Shown: positions 31,589-41,756, counted from the stretch's first letter. The stretch is 64,000 nucleotides of DNA from Mycolicibacterium sp. YH-1 (GCF_022557175.1 NZ_CP092915.1:3782001-3846000); one strand, 5' to 3'. Notes: generated from the letters alone by a model not told the origin. Program-made: numbers and translations.

Positions 31589-32557
31589 ATGGCGGATGAC
31601 CCGACAGCACGGCCCGACATAGACCCCGCGCTCAAGGCGCTGCTGGACGCCATGCCGTTGGAGTTCACCATCGCCGATGGCGTCGAGGTCGCCCGGGAGA
31701 AACTGCGCGCGGTGCAACCGCCGCGAGAGATATTGCCCGACATGCGAATCGAAGAACGCACGGTGGGCTACGGCGACCTCGACGACATACCGGTTCGCAT
31801 CTACTGGCCGCCCATCGACGACCACACGAACCTGCCCGTCGTGGTCTTCTACCACGGCGGCGGCTGGGCGCTCGGCGATCTCGACACCCACGACCACGTC
31901 GCCAGGGCGCATGCCATCGGCGCCGAGGCCATCGTGGTGTCTGTCGACTACCGCCTGGCCCCCGAGCACCCATACCCGGCAGGTGTCGACGATGCCTGGG
32001 CGGCGCTGCAGTGGGTCGGCGAGAACGCGGCCGAGCTCGGCGGCGACGCGTCGCGCATGGCCGTGGCAGGCGATTCGGCAGGCGGCAACCTGTCTGCCGT
32101 CATGGCGCTGCGGGCGCGTGACGCGGGCGGTCCCCCGCTGGTCTTCCAGCTGCTGTGGTACCCCTGCGTGGTCGGCGACACCACGGCCCCGTCGTTCACG
32201 GAGAACGCCGACGCCCCAATCCTCAATCCAGACGTGATCTCGGCGTTCCTGACCTGGTACGTGCCGGATCTGGACACCACGCAACCGGGCTCGCTGCCCA
32301 CCGACTTCGCGCCCGCCAACGCCGAAACGCTCGCAGGCCTGCCGCCCGCGTTCATCAGTACCGCCGAGCATGATCCACTGCGCGATGACGGTGCCCGCTA
32401 CGCCGAGTTGCTCGTCGCGGCAGGTGTTCCCGTGCAGCTGAGCAACGAGCCAACGATGGTGCACGGTTACATGAGCCTGGCGCTGGCGTCCCCAGTCGCC
32501 GCGGAGGCCACCGATCGCGGCCTGGCCGCGCTGAGGGCCGCGCTGCACCCTGCGTAG
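31589..32557 (+). CDS. lipH: Alpha/beta-hydrolase esterase, hormone-sensitive lipase family (LipH/NlhH-like)
   Basis: This second esterase of 322 residues begins five bases after the first. Motifs are YHGGGWALGDL (oxyanion hole), VAGDSAGGNLSAV (catalytic Ser), EHDPLRDDG (catalytic Asp) and MVHGYMS (catalytic His). Overall similarity to the preceding gene is obvious throughout, so they arose by tandem duplication. It corresponds to Rv1399c (NlhH), a soluble esterase of short acyl chains. Natural substrates are unknown. Confidence 0.88.
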   Translation: MADDPTARPDIDPALKALLDAMPLEFTIADGVEVAREKLRAVQPPREILPDMRIEERTVGYGDLDDIPVRIYWPPIDDHTNLPVVVFYHGGGWALGDLDTHDHVARAHAIGAEAIVVSVDYRLAPEHPYPAGVDDAWAALQWVGENAAELGGDASRMAVAGDSAGGNLSAVMALRARDAGGPPLVFQLLWYPCVVGDTTAPSFTENADAPILNPDVISAFLTWYVPDLDTTQPGSLPTDFAPANAETLAGLPPAFISTAEHDPLRDDGARYAELLVAAGVPVQLSNEPTMVHGYMSLALASPVAAEATDRGLAALRAALHPA

Positions 32558-32654
32558 TCGATCAAAGATCGCCGAACGGCCTGCGATACCCGCGGTACTG
32601 GATATTCTCCGAACGGCGTAGGTGGAGCGTGATCGACGGACACGGAGGCAGCTC

Positions 32655-34157
32655 GTGGCGACATCAGGGTTCGAGCCGGGAGTAGCACCGGATTACCACA
32701 CCATCATCGTCGGCGCCGGATTCTCGGGTATCGGCACCGCGATCCAGCTGGACCGCGCGGGCCTGCACGACTATCTGATCATCGAGGCCGGCGCCGAGCC
32801 CGGTGGCACCTGGTACTGGAACACCTATCCCGGTATCGCCGTGGACATCCCGTCGTTCTCCTACCAGTTCTCCTTTGAGCAGAGCGATGACTGGTCCCGG
32901 ACCTATGCGCCAGGCCGTGAACTCAAGGCGTACGCCGATCGCTGCGTCGACAAGTACGGACTTAGCCGCAGGATCCGGTTCGACACGCAGGTGGCCGCGG
33001 CGGTGTTTGACGATGAGACCGACTGCTGGCGAATCGATCTCGAGACCGGCGAGTCCTTGACGGCACGCTTTCTGGTCAACGCCAGCGGTGTGCTGACCGT
33101 GCCGAAGCCGCCCGACATCGCCGGCGTCGAGAGCTTCGCGGGCATCACGATGCACACCGCGCGGTGGGATCACGATCAGGACCTGACCGGCAAACGGGTG
33201 GCCATCATCGGCACCGGCGCGTCCGCGGTGCAGATCATCCCGGAGATCGCGCCCAACGTGGAGCGGCTCACCGTCTTCCAGCGCACCCCCATCTGGTGCT
33301 TCCCCAAGCTCGACGTGCCGATCCCCGCACCCGCGCGCTGGGCGATGCGGATTCCCGGCGGCAAGATCATCCAGCGGCTGATCAGCCAGGCCTACGTCGA
33401 GATCACGTTCCCGATCGCCGGGCAGTACTACGGAGTCCTGCCGCTGGCCGATCGCGCCGAGAAACTGGGCCGGTCATACCTGCGGCGCGAGGTCGCTGAC
33501 CCCGTCACCCGCGACAAGCTGACGCCGCGCTATGCCGTGGGCTGCAAGCGCCCCGGCTTCCACAACACCTATCTGTCGACGTACAACCGTGACAACGTCG
33601 ACCTGGTCACCGAGCCCATCGACCGGGTCACCGCATCGGGCGTGACCACCACCGACGGCACCACCCACGACGTCGACGTGCTGATCCTGGCCACAGGGTT
33701 CAAGGTGATGGACGTCGACGCGCTGACGTTCGAGGTCACCGGCAGCGGCGGCCGCTCACTCGCCGACTTCTGGGACCAGAACCGGATGCAGGCCTACGAG
33801 GGCGTCAGCGTCCCGGGCTTCCCCAACTTCTTCACCGTCATGGGACCCTACGGCTACGTGGGAGGGTCGTACTTCGCGCTCATCGAGTACCAGACGCACC
33901 ACATCGTGCGGTGTCTGCTCCGTGCCGCCGACGAGCAGGCCACACGCGTCGAGGTGTCGCAGGAGGCCAACGACCGGTACTTCGCGGAGATGATGAGAAA
34001 GCGGCACCGGCAGATCTTCTGGCAGGACAGCTGCCAGCTCGCCAACAGCTACTACTTCGACAAGCACGGCGACGTCCCGCTGCGGCCGGCCACCACGATG
34101 GAGGCCTACGTGCGGAGTCGGCGGTTCCCGATCCGGGACTACGAGTTCAGCGCCTAG
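32655..34157 (+). CDS. Flavin-containing (Baeyer-Villiger type) monooxygenase
   Basis: This 500-residue enzyme has an FAD-binding GAGFSGIG near the N-terminus, an NADPH-binding GTGASA in the middle, and the Baeyer-Villiger fingerprint F-x-G-x3-H-x3-W-D as FAGITMHTARWD between them. Such enzymes insert oxygen into ketones to give esters or lactones. The GTG at 32655 has GGAGG six bases upstream, so it is preferred to the earlier GTG at 32622. It corresponds to Rv1393c by synteny, and lies in the same direction after two esterases, which could hydrolyse its products. Confidence 0.88.
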   Translation: MATSGFEPGVAPDYHTIIVGAGFSGIGTAIQLDRAGLHDYLIIEAGAEPGGTWYWNTYPGIAVDIPSFSYQFSFEQSDDWSRTYAPGRELKAYADRCVDKYGLSRRIRFDTQVAAAVFDDETDCWRIDLETGESLTARFLVNASGVLTVPKPPDIAGVESFAGITMHTARWDHDQDLTGKRVAIIGTGASAVQIIPEIAPNVERLTVFQRTPIWCFPKLDVPIPAPARWAMRIPGGKIIQRLISQAYVEITFPIAGQYYGVLPLADRAEKLGRSYLRREVADPVTRDKLTPRYAVGCKRPGFHNTYLSTYNRDNVDLVTEPIDRVTASGVTTTDGTTHDVDVLILATGFKVMDVDALTFEVTGSGGRSLADFWDQNRMQAYEGVSVPGFPNFFTVMGPYGYVGGSYFALIEYQTHHIVRCLLRAADEQATRVEVSQEANDRYFAEMMRKRHRQIFWQDSCQLANSYYFDKHGDVPLRPATTMEAYVRSRRFPIRDYEFSA

Positions 34158-34392
34158 CCCGCCCCCGGACCCGTGACGGGGTGGCCTCCGGTATGCCGGC
34201 TCAGTGATTCGGCGATAGTCGGCTGGGTTGAGTGGTAGGAAGATTTTGGGGTTGCAGTACGTGCTCTGGGACGATGCCGAGCCATTCGGCGAAACGCGTT
34301 GCGGGTGAATGGTGTTCGGGATGCCCGACCCATGAGGCCCGGAGCCGTCTCTAGATGGCCTAAAAATTGAACACGCTACGAAAGGACTCCTC
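34158..34392. other. Intergenic region upstream of the thiocyanate hydrolase-like operon
   Basis: The 235 bases between the monooxygenase and the scn-like operon contain no recognised gene. The right end is AT-rich (a CTAAAAATTGAAC stretch at about 34361) before an AAAGGA ribosome site and may hold the promoter. The composition is somewhat less GC-rich than that of flanking genes, consistent with an insertion point, but no transposon ends were seen. Confidence 0.4.
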
Positions 34393-35232
34393 ATGAGTAG
34401 TGCCGCGGAGCGGGAGAAGCGACTGGCCTTGATCTCCAGGCTCAAGGCGACGTATCCGGAGGTCCCGGAGTGGCCCGCTCCGGACATGGTTACGCATGAG
34501 CATTTCCTCGCGTACATGAAGACGAACCACGATCAGGGTGGCCAGCTGAACGTGCCCGAGACGTTTGCGAACAAAGAAGAAGAGCAGTGGGAGCTAATGA
34601 CCTACGTGCTCTGTGAGGTTCTCGGCTGGGGCGGCATCTGGGTCTCCGAGGAGCGCAGGCGAATCGCCAACGTTGACGTGGGACTTCCGATCTACCTGGG
34701 CCTTCCCTACTACTGCCGCTGGCTGTGGTCGGTGGGCAAGCTGCTGATCGAGAAGAGATACATCACGTGGGGCGAACTCACCGATCGCCTGGCCGAGGTA
34801 TCCGACCGCTACGAGGGCGGCCTCAACGGGCGCGTTCCCGACGCCCAGCCCAAGTTCGTTGGTGACGGCTCCAATGTCGCGCGCAACCGCAACCACGTCG
34901 AGGCGCTCGGCAAGGGCGATCCGGGGATGTATGCCGGCACCGCCGGCGAGGCCCGATTCAAGCGCGGCGACCGGGTCAAAGTACGGGAGCTGCCGGCGCT
35001 GTTCTACACCCGCACACCGGAATACGTGCGGGGAGCGGAAGGGGTGATCGCGAACGTCAGCTATGAGAGCCCAGCCCCAGAGGACGAGACGTGGGGTCGC
35101 GAGGACGTCCCGGCGGAGTGGTTCTACATCGTCCGGTTCAAACAGGCCGACCTGTGGGACAACTACAGCGGGCCGAGCATGGACACCCTGCAGACCGAGA
35201 TCCCCGAGCGCTGGTTGCAGGCCGCCGGCTGA
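34393..35232 (+). CDS. scnBA: Thiocyanate hydrolase-like fused beta-alpha subunit (ScnB-ScnA fusion), NHase beta superfamily
   Basis: This 279-residue protein joins two parts that are separate subunits in Thiobacillus thioparus thiocyanate hydrolase. Residues 1-150 resemble ScnB (EEEQWELMTYVLCEVLGW, then SEERRRIANVDVGLPIYLG). Residues 160-279 resemble ScnA (FKRGDRVKVRELPALFYTRT, SYESPAPEDE, TLQTEIPERWL). This gives the same single-chain layout as the beta subunit of nitrile hydratase. The arginines in EERRR are expected to contact the cobalt site in the partner chain. The enzyme should hydrolyse thiocyanate to carbonyl sulfide and ammonia. A nitrile hydratase activity cannot be excluded from sequence alone. 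AAAGGA precedes the ATG. Confidence 0.8.
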   Translation: MSSAAEREKRLALISRLKATYPEVPEWPAPDMVTHEHFLAYMKTNHDQGGQLNVPETFANKEEEQWELMTYVLCEVLGWGGIWVSEERRRIANVDVGLPIYLGLPYYCRWLWSVGKLLIEKRYITWGELTDRLAEVSDRYEGGLNGRVPDAQPKFVGDGSNVARNRNHVEALGKGDPGMYAGTAGEARFKRGDRVKVRELPALFYTRTPEYVRGAEGVIANVSYESPAPEDETWGREDVPAEWFYIVRFKQADLWDNYSGPSMDTLQTEIPERWLQAAG

Positions 35233-35285
35233 TCCACCCTGCTGGCACCCAATCATGCGTAGCCCGAAAGGAATACACCGAACTC

Positions 35286-35996
35286 ATGTCTGACCACAAT
35301 CACGATCACGATCACGATCGCACCGTCAAGCCAATGGTCGATGAGATCACCGACTTCGAGGTTCTCGAGATTGCCCTGCGCGAGCTGTGCATCGAAAAGG
35401 GTCTGTTCACCGCAGAGCAGCATCGCGCCTTCACTGAGTACTCCGAGCAGATAGGGCCAACCCCGGGGGCCCGGATGGTCGCCAAATCGTGGCTGGACCC
35501 GGAGTACAAGAAGCTGGTGCTCAGCGACGCCCTCGCCGCCAGCAAGGAGGTCGGCGTCGACTGGCTGGAACCGACGGGGTTCGGCACTCCCAGTGACTTC
35601 TACGCGTTCAAGGTTCTGGAGAACACCCCCGAGGTGCACAACGTGATCGTCTGCGCTCTGTGCTCGTGCTATCCGCGGCCAATTCTCGGCAACTCCCCAG
35701 AGTGGTATCGCACCCCCAACTATCGCCGTCGCATCGTTCGGTGGCCACGGCCGGTGCTCGCCGAGTTCGGCCTGGAACTGCCCAATGACGTCGAAGTCCG
35801 GGTCGAGGACTCCAACCAGAAGCACCGCTTCATGGTCATGCCGATGCGTCCGGAGGGCACCGACGGCTGGACTGAGGACCAGCTGACCGAGATCGTCACT
35901 CGGGACAGCCTGATCGGAGTCGCTCTGCCCAAGCCCGGCGTCACCACCAACGTCACCACGGTGACTCGCCCGGCCGTTCGTCCGGTCGTCGAGTGA
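35286..35996 (+). CDS. scnC: Thiocyanate hydrolase gamma-like subunit (cobalt-binding, NHase alpha superfamily)
   Basis: This 236-residue metal subunit has the claw setting Cys-x-Leu-Cys-Ser-Cys at residues 123-128 (VCALCSCYPRP). Two of these cysteines are expected to be oxidised and to bind non-corrin Co(III). Long stretches such as YPRPILGNSPEWYR and RPEGTDGWTEDQLTEIVTRD are those I recall from ScnC, and the N-terminus has the same His-Asp-rich tail (DHNHDHDHDR), possibly a metal handle. The second claw residue is Ala, where cobalt enzymes usually have Thr and iron enzymes Ser. It follows scnBA by 53 bases and precedes the activator gene. Confidence 0.85.
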   Translation: MSDHNHDHDHDRTVKPMVDEITDFEVLEIALRELCIEKGLFTAEQHRAFTEYSEQIGPTPGARMVAKSWLDPEYKKLVLSDALAASKEVGVDWLEPTGFGTPSDFYAFKVLENTPEVHNVIVCALCSCYPRPILGNSPEWYRTPNYRRRIVRWPRPVLAEFGLELPNDVEVRVEDSNQKHRFMVMPMRPEGTDGWTEDQLTEIVTRDSLIGVALPKPGVTTNVTTVTRPAVRPVVE

Positions 35997-36012
35997 TCAC
36001 CGAGACGACATC

Positions 36013-36390
36013 ATGACTGCACAGAGGAAGCCCCACTCGGCGGAGAGCACCTCTGTCGAGGTGCTCGAGGAGATCGTGGAGCGCAACCAATCCTGGCCGA
36101 TCATGGCCGAGAAGTACGGCGTCGAGAACCCGTTACCGCCTTGGAAGAGCAGCCTGGACGGACTCTGCGACGCGCTCGATCGCTCCTGCAGCACAGACGA
36201 TCAGCTCGACTTCACCTTCAAGGAGCGCCGCGATGAGGAGGACGAGCTATCGGCGACCAAGTTCGCCAGCCTGCCCTACCCCGAGAACCAACTGATGGCC
36301 CTGGCGCACTCGCTGATGCAGCGCGGCGTCATCGACGAAGCCGAGCTCCGACAACGGCTGGCAAGTATCCGGGCCAGGCTGGAGGCCTAG
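36013..36390 (+). CDS. Nitrile hydratase/thiocyanate hydrolase activator (P15K-like cobalt-insertion protein)
   Basis: This 125-residue protein ends with FASLPYPENQLMALAHSLMQ and a helix rich in Arg and Glu, a pattern shared with the N-terminal part of nitrile hydratase beta chains and their activators. T. thioparus carries such a gene (P15K) after scnC, and the protein helps place cobalt into the gamma chain. The same order here, starting 16 bases after scnC, supports the role. There is one cysteine pair-like segment (CDALDRSC), which could matter in metal transfer. The gene ends shortly before a strong hairpin terminator. Confidence 0.75.
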   Translation: MTAQRKPHSAESTSVEVLEEIVERNQSWPIMAEKYGVENPLPPWKSSLDGLCDALDRSCSTDDQLDFTFKERRDEEDELSATKFASLPYPENQLMALAHSLMQRGVIDEAELRQRLASIRARLEA

Positions 36391-36417
36391 CGGTGAGCAG
36401 ACGCTGAATCGCGCCAA

Positions 36418-36467
36418 CAGTCGCAAAAGCCCCTGAAACTCTAGGGTTTCAGGGGCTTAGGCGACTG
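36418..36467. terminator. Bidirectional hairpin terminator between scn operon and metK
   Basis: A 13-base perfect stem (AAGCCCCTGAAAC at 36427-36439 with its complement at 36446-36458) encloses a six-base loop. A further seven-base stem (CAGTCGC / GCGACTG) lies outside two mismatched bases. Genes converge on it from both sides (activator gene on plus, metK on minus), so it probably ends both transcripts. There is no long T-run, as is usual for mycobacterial terminators. Confidence 0.85.
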
Positions 36468-36481
36468 CTCGGCAGAAGGGG

Positions 36482-37690
<1,209 letters not shown>

Positions 37691-37717
37691 TGTCTAATCC
37701 CTTTCCGATACTTAGTT

Positions 37718-37738
37718 AGGCAAATCATATCTGTGCCT
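37718..37738. promoter_or_regulatory. Short dyad in the metK leader
   Basis: AGGCA and TGCCT flank an AT-rich 11-base core (AATCATATCTG) in the gap between coaBC and metK. Read on the minus strand the core contains TATGAT, which resembles a -10 element for metK. A promoter or operator is a reasonable guess, but the repeat is short. Confidence 0.3.
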
Positions 37739-37804
37739 TGTTGCAGCCAAGCGTGCGCAGGTGTGACGCGCAACCCTTAGCCGCGGGATGTTCGGTGCGT
37801 CTGG

Positions 37805-39064
37805 TCACCCGCCGCGATGTTGCAGGAAAGCTCCGATCGCATCCACGATGCGGCTGGCCATCAACGTCTTCGACCCGTGCTCCAGCGCAACCTCGGTGCC
37901 GTCGGAGGCCAGCAGCCAGCCGTCGTTGCTGTCCACCTCGAATGCCCGGCCCTCGCCGACCGCGTTGACGACGAGGAGATCACAGGCCTTGCGCTGCAGT
38001 TTGGCGCGGGCGTGGAACAGCACGTCACCGTTCGCGTCACCCGTCTCGGCCGCGAAGCCGACGATCGCGTGCATGTTCGGAAGTTGTCCGTCCGAGCGCG
38101 CCCGAACCGCCCCCGCGAGAATGTCGTCGGTACGCGTGAGTTCGATGATCGGCGCATCCGAGGCCGTCCCGGGGTCATGGGTCTTCTTGATCTTGCTGGT
38201 GGCCACGTGCGTGGGCCGGAAGTCCGCGACCGCGGCGGCCATCACCAGGACGTGTGCGTCGGGTGCATGCTTGGACACCGCGTCCTGCATCTGGCTGGCC
38301 GAGCCGATGTGCACGACCTCGACGCCGGCGGGATCCACCAGGCCCGCGGTGTTACCGGCGATCAGGGTGACGTCGGCGCCGCGCTGTGCGGCGACGCGCG
38401 CCACGGCATACCCCTGCTTGCCGGAACTGCGATTGCCGATGAACCGGACCGGGTCGATCGTCTCCCTGGTGCCACCGGCACTGACGAGGACCTTCACACC
38501 CGACATGTCGTACGGGAGAGCGTCACCACGTTCCAGCAGCAGGTGCGCCAGGGTGGAGATCTCCTCTGCCTCCGGCAGACGACCTGCGCCGCTGTCGGCG
38601 CCTGTGAGCCGTCCCGACGCCGGCTCGAGCACCACGACACCCCGGCGACGCAGCGTGGCCACGTTGTCGACGGTGGCGGGGTGAAACCACATCTCGGTAT
38701 GCATCGCCGGGGCGAACATCACCGGACAGCGCGCCGTCAGCAGCGTGGCGGTCAGCAGATCATCGGCACGTCCGGCGACGGCACGGGCAAGTAGATCCGC
38801 CGTGGCCGGTGCGACGACCACAAGGTCGGCGTTCTGCCCGATGCGGACGTGCGGTACCTCGTCGACGTTCTCGAAGACGCCCGTGTGCACGGGGTTGCCG
38901 GACAACGCCTCAAAGGTGGCGGCACCGACGAACTTCAGCGCCGACTCAGTGGGGACGACCCGGACGGAGTGACCCGCCTCGGTGAGCTGGCGGACGACCG
39001 TGCACGCCTTATAGGCCGCGATACCTCCGGCGACGCCGACGACGATCCGCTTCTGCTCGGTCAT
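37805..39064 (-). CDS. coaBC: Phosphopantothenoylcysteine decarboxylase / phosphopantothenate-cysteine ligase
   Basis: This 419-residue bifunctional enzyme performs two consecutive steps of coenzyme A synthesis. The N-terminal CoaC flavoprotein has VAGGIAAYKACT and the PAMHTEMW substrate motif. The C-terminal CoaB ligase has GGTRETIDPVRFIGNRSSGKQG (annotated in part) and the later DLLVVN segment. It is the Dfp (Rv1391) orthologue and lies between rpoZ and metK as expected. Confidence 0.95.
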   Translation of the reverse strand: MTEQKRIVVGVAGGIAAYKACTVVRQLTEAGHSVRVVPTESALKFVGAATFEALSGNPVHTGVFENVDEVPHVRIGQNADLVVVAPATADLLARAVAGRADDLLTATLLTARCPVMFAPAMHTEMWFHPATVDNVATLRRRGVVVLEPASGRLTGADSGAGRLPEAEEISTLAHLLLERGDALPYDMSGVKVLVSAGGTRETIDPVRFIGNRSSGKQGYAVARVAAQRGADVTLIAGNTAGLVDPAGVEVVHIGSASQMQDAVSKHAPDAHVLVMAAAVADFRPTHVATSKIKKTHDPGTASDAPIIELTRTDDILAGAVRARSDGQLPNMHAIVGFAAETGDANGDVLFHARAKLQRKACDLLVVNAVGEGRAFEVDSNDGWLLASDGTEVALEHGSKTLMASRIVDAIGAFLQHRGG

Positions 39065-39106
39065 GTGCGCTCTTCGCCCAGGAGGCCAGTCACCTGCGCG
39101 CGGGAC

Positions 39107-39481
<375 letters not shown>

Positions 39482-40036
39482 TCAGTGGCCCACCAGCAAG
39501 GATACCAATTCGGCACACGCTGACTCCAATTGAGCGTTGACAACCACCGTGTCGAAGCTGTCCTGGGCGGCCAGCTCGGCTCTTGCGGTGTCGAGTCGAC
39601 GTGCCATGACCTCGGCGCTCTCGGTGCCGCGGCCGACGAGTCGGCTTTCGAGCGCCTCCCAGCTCGGGGGGGCGAGGAACACGCTCAGTGCCTCCGGCAT
39701 CGCGGCTTTGACCGCCCGCGCGCCGGCCAGGTCGACCTCGATCAGAACCGGATGCCCGGCCCGAACGGCTTCCCGGACTGGGCCGGCAGGGGTGCCTGAT
39801 CGATGCAGTCCACCGTGGATCTCAGCCCACTCCAGCAGCTCACCGTCGTCGATCAACCGCTGAAACTGCTCTGGTGTGACAAAGAAGTAGTCGACTCCGT
39901 CCACTTCGCCCGGTCTTGGCGACCGGGTCGTGGCGGAGACGCTGAAGTGCAGGTCAGCAATCTGATCGCGGAGACATCGCACCACGCTGGATTTGCCGAC
40001 GGCAGAGGGACCGGACAGCACGACGACACGCGTCAT
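39482..40036 (-). CDS. gmk: Guanylate kinase
   Basis: Guanylate kinase phosphorylates GMP to GDP. The 184-residue protein starts with the P-loop [15 protein letters not shown] and continues with the GMP-binding [19 protein letters not shown] block ([16 protein letters not shown]) and the lid. It is somewhat shorter than M. tuberculosis Gmk, mainly through the absence of an N-terminal extension. It lies between mihF and rpoZ. Confidence 0.95.
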   Translation of the reverse strand: MTRVVVLSGPSAVGKSSVVRCLRDQIADLHFSVSATTRSPRPGEVDGVDYFFVTPEQFQRLIDDGELLEWAEIHGGLHRSGTPAGPVREAVRAGHPVLIEVDLAGARAVKAAMPEALSVFLAPPSWEALESRLVGRGTESAEVMARRLDTARAELAAQDSFDTVVVNAQLESACAELVSLLVGH

Positions 40037-40074
40037 CGCCGTCCGGCCCCTCGGCCGGCATTCAAACTCTGTGC

Positions 40075-40398
40075 CTAATCGCTGGTGAAGTCGAACTTCT
40101 CCAGGAGGGCCTTTCGCTGGCGATCGCCGAGGCCGCGAAGGCGGCGGGTCGGAGCGATCTCCAGTTCGGTCATGATCTCCTGCGCCTTGACCTTGCCGAC
40201 CTTGGGAAGGGCCTCCAGAAGTGCGGAGACTTTCATCTTGCCCAAGACCTCATCGGACTCAGCATCCTTGAGGACCTGCTTGAGGTTGGTGCCGCCGCGC
40301 TTGAGCCGATCTTTGAGCTCAGCTCGTGCTCGACGTGCGGCAGCAGCCTTCTCCAACGCTGCCGCGCGCTGTTCGTCGGTCAACTGGGGAAGGGCCAC
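40075..40398 (-). CDS. mihF: Mycobacterial integration host factor
   Basis: This 107-residue nucleoid protein begins with [20 protein letters not shown], basic segments follow ([16 protein letters not shown]), and it ends with an H2TH DNA-binding region ([18 protein letters not shown], then [11 protein letters not shown]). It bends DNA and is needed for phage L5 integration in M. smegmatis. The GTG at 40398 has GGAGG six bases upstream, which decides between the short form and the longer open frame. A hairpin lies in its leader. Confidence 0.95.
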   Translation of the reverse strand: MALPQLTDEQRAAALEKAAAARRARAELKDRLKRGGTNLKQVLKDAESDEVLGKMKVSALLEALPKVGKVKAQEIMTELEIAPTRRLRGLGDRQRKALLEKFDFTSD

Positions 40399-40450
40399 GG
40401 GTTTCCTCCGTCTCTCGCCGTCATCTTGTTGTGTCTTGACTGGTAGAACC

Positions 40451-40482
40451 AGCCAGCGTCGACGACCGTACCCACGCTGGCT
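40451..40482 (-). promoter_or_regulatory. Hairpin in the mihF 5' leader
   Basis: AGCCAGCGT and ACGCTGGCT form a perfect nine-base stem around 14 bases, 53-84 bases upstream of the mihF start. It may be an operator or an RNA hairpin. Autoregulation of a nucleoid protein is plausible but not shown by the sequence. Confidence 0.4.
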
Positions 40483-41037
40483 GACGAAAGCTAACCCCAC
40501 CCCCGCGTTATCGGGCTGAATCCCCAGCGTGTAGTGCCCGCGAGGGAGACCGCCTCGCGCTCGATCCCGGGGCCCGGCTTCGCGTCGTCCAGCAGGCGGA
40601 ACTCTGATGTGCCTGCATACGGCGGGTTTTCGCGCAACCGGGCGGCTGCCGAAGTCCACGACCGGGACATTCACAGCCAGCGGCGGGCCCGGTTCGGGGG
40701 TGCTGTCGAGAAATTTTCGCTGGTCACCGCGTGTCGGGCGTGTCGTGACGCTTCACCGACCAATCCGCTACACAACGCCTGCCACTCCCGTTACATGCGT
40801 CACTCTGGTCACTCGCGGAGATCTCACACGCTGGCCAAAGCCGTTCCACAGCCCCGCTGGATAGCGTGCGCCTGTCGGGTCGATCGGTCTCAGGACACCG
40901 TCCCGACCCTCCACGAGGGCCGCAGCTGGCCTGGCGGGTGGTCTCCGCTGTTCCCGGTCGTTCCCGGACCCACGGGGTCCTGACGGGTCCCGACGGGGCC
41001 GCCCCGGCAGTCGGCCTGACCCGAACTTGAATGAGGC

Positions 41038-41075
41038 ACGTGCGGCCGGTGATGGCGACATCGCCGGCCGCACGT
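41038..41075. other. Perfect 12-base inverted repeat
   Basis: ACGTGCGGCCGG and its exact complement CCGGCCGCACGT enclose 14 bases. The stem is GC-rich and stable. With no gene end nearby on either strand it is not clearly a terminator; it may be part of a structured RNA or a binding site. Confidence 0.4.
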
Positions 41076-41393
41076 CATTGCCGACCACCACCGGCTCAGC
41101 GACGTCCCGTAGTAGACGCGCGAGGCAACGCGAGGGAAGTTGACCCACTCCACCGCGGAGGGCAAGCACCCTGCTGGCGGCGACGTCATGCCGGCCATCG
41201 CACTCACGCTGCCGTTCGCCGTGTCCTTCGTGGCCGCGCGCCTGTCGCAATCTTCTTGATGGTCAATGGATTTCGTTCCGTTATCGCTTCCACAGCCCGC
41301 ACACATCGCCGCCACAGAGCCGTCCCATCGCACCGCCATAGCGTCGGTGCGATGTGGCCGTCCGGCTGCATCGATGAGATGTGGAGTACGGGA

Positions 41394-41756
41394 ATGACCT
41401 CGACAACGACTACACGAACGATAACGAGAACCAGAACGACACGAGCCGTATGCGCGTCGACGATTGCCGCAGGCATCGGACTCGCCGGTCTGTTCGGTCT
41501 GGGCCTCACAACAGCGAGCGCCGAGCCGGGGCCCGGCTGCGGTCGGCCGGGCACCCCCGCCTGCGAGCAGCACCGCGATGATCGCGGCGATCGCGGCCCC
41601 GCTCAGGCCGAGGGGAACTGGCAGGGCCGCGGCATCGATCAGGCACGCCGGGACCACGAACCGTTCAACTGGAACGGTCAGCAGGTCCATCCGATGCGCG
41701 ACGGAAACGGCCAGGGGTGGGGCTTCTGGTTCCTCGGTACGTGGATCCCGTTGTAG
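41394..41756 (+). CDS. Small secreted protein of mycobacterial type
   Basis: This 120-residue protein has a Thr/Arg-rich N-terminus, a hydrophobic stretch (TIAAGIGLAGLFGLGL) and a cleavage site after TASA near residue 43. The mature part is rich in Gly, Arg and Asp, has one cysteine pair (GCGRPGTPAC), and ends with GQGWGFWFLGTWIPL. Short exported proteins with a Trp-rich end of this kind are common in mycobacteria, but I know of no function. A GGAG element about nine bases before the ATG supports this start. It converges on pyrF. Confidence 0.65.
   Translation: MTSTTTTRTITRTRTTRAVCASTIAAGIGLAGLFGLGLTTASAEPGPGCGRPGTPACEQHRDDRGDRGPAQAEGNWQGRGIDQARRDHEPFNWNGQQVHPMRDGNGQGWGFWFLGTWIPL

Larger units (their letters stand above)
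40399..41393. other. 995-base region without a confident gene upstream of mihF
   Basis: No open frame here has a ribosome site, codon bias or recognisable motifs. It contains several inverted repeats: the mihF leader hairpin (40451-40482), GGACCC/GGGTCC (40966-40980), CGGGG/CCCCG (40994-41006) and a perfect 12-base stem (41038-41075). It could hold the mihF promoter, a long leader, or a non-coding RNA. In M. tuberculosis a PE/PPE pair occupies the equivalent position (from memory); no trace of one is visible. Confidence 0.45.

Noticed and set aside
31508..32548. Open frame of 346 codons on the minus strand
   Set aside because: It is antisense to the LipH-like esterase and shows no recognisable domain.
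36418..36467. Hairpin considered as an attachment site or transposon end
   Set aside because: Its place between two converging genes, and a stem-loop with a six-base loop, fit a terminator better. No matching repeat was seen at the other side of the scn operon.
37691..37804. SAM riboswitch upstream of metK
   Set aside because: No SAM-binding core or terminator pairing could be recognised in the 114 bases.
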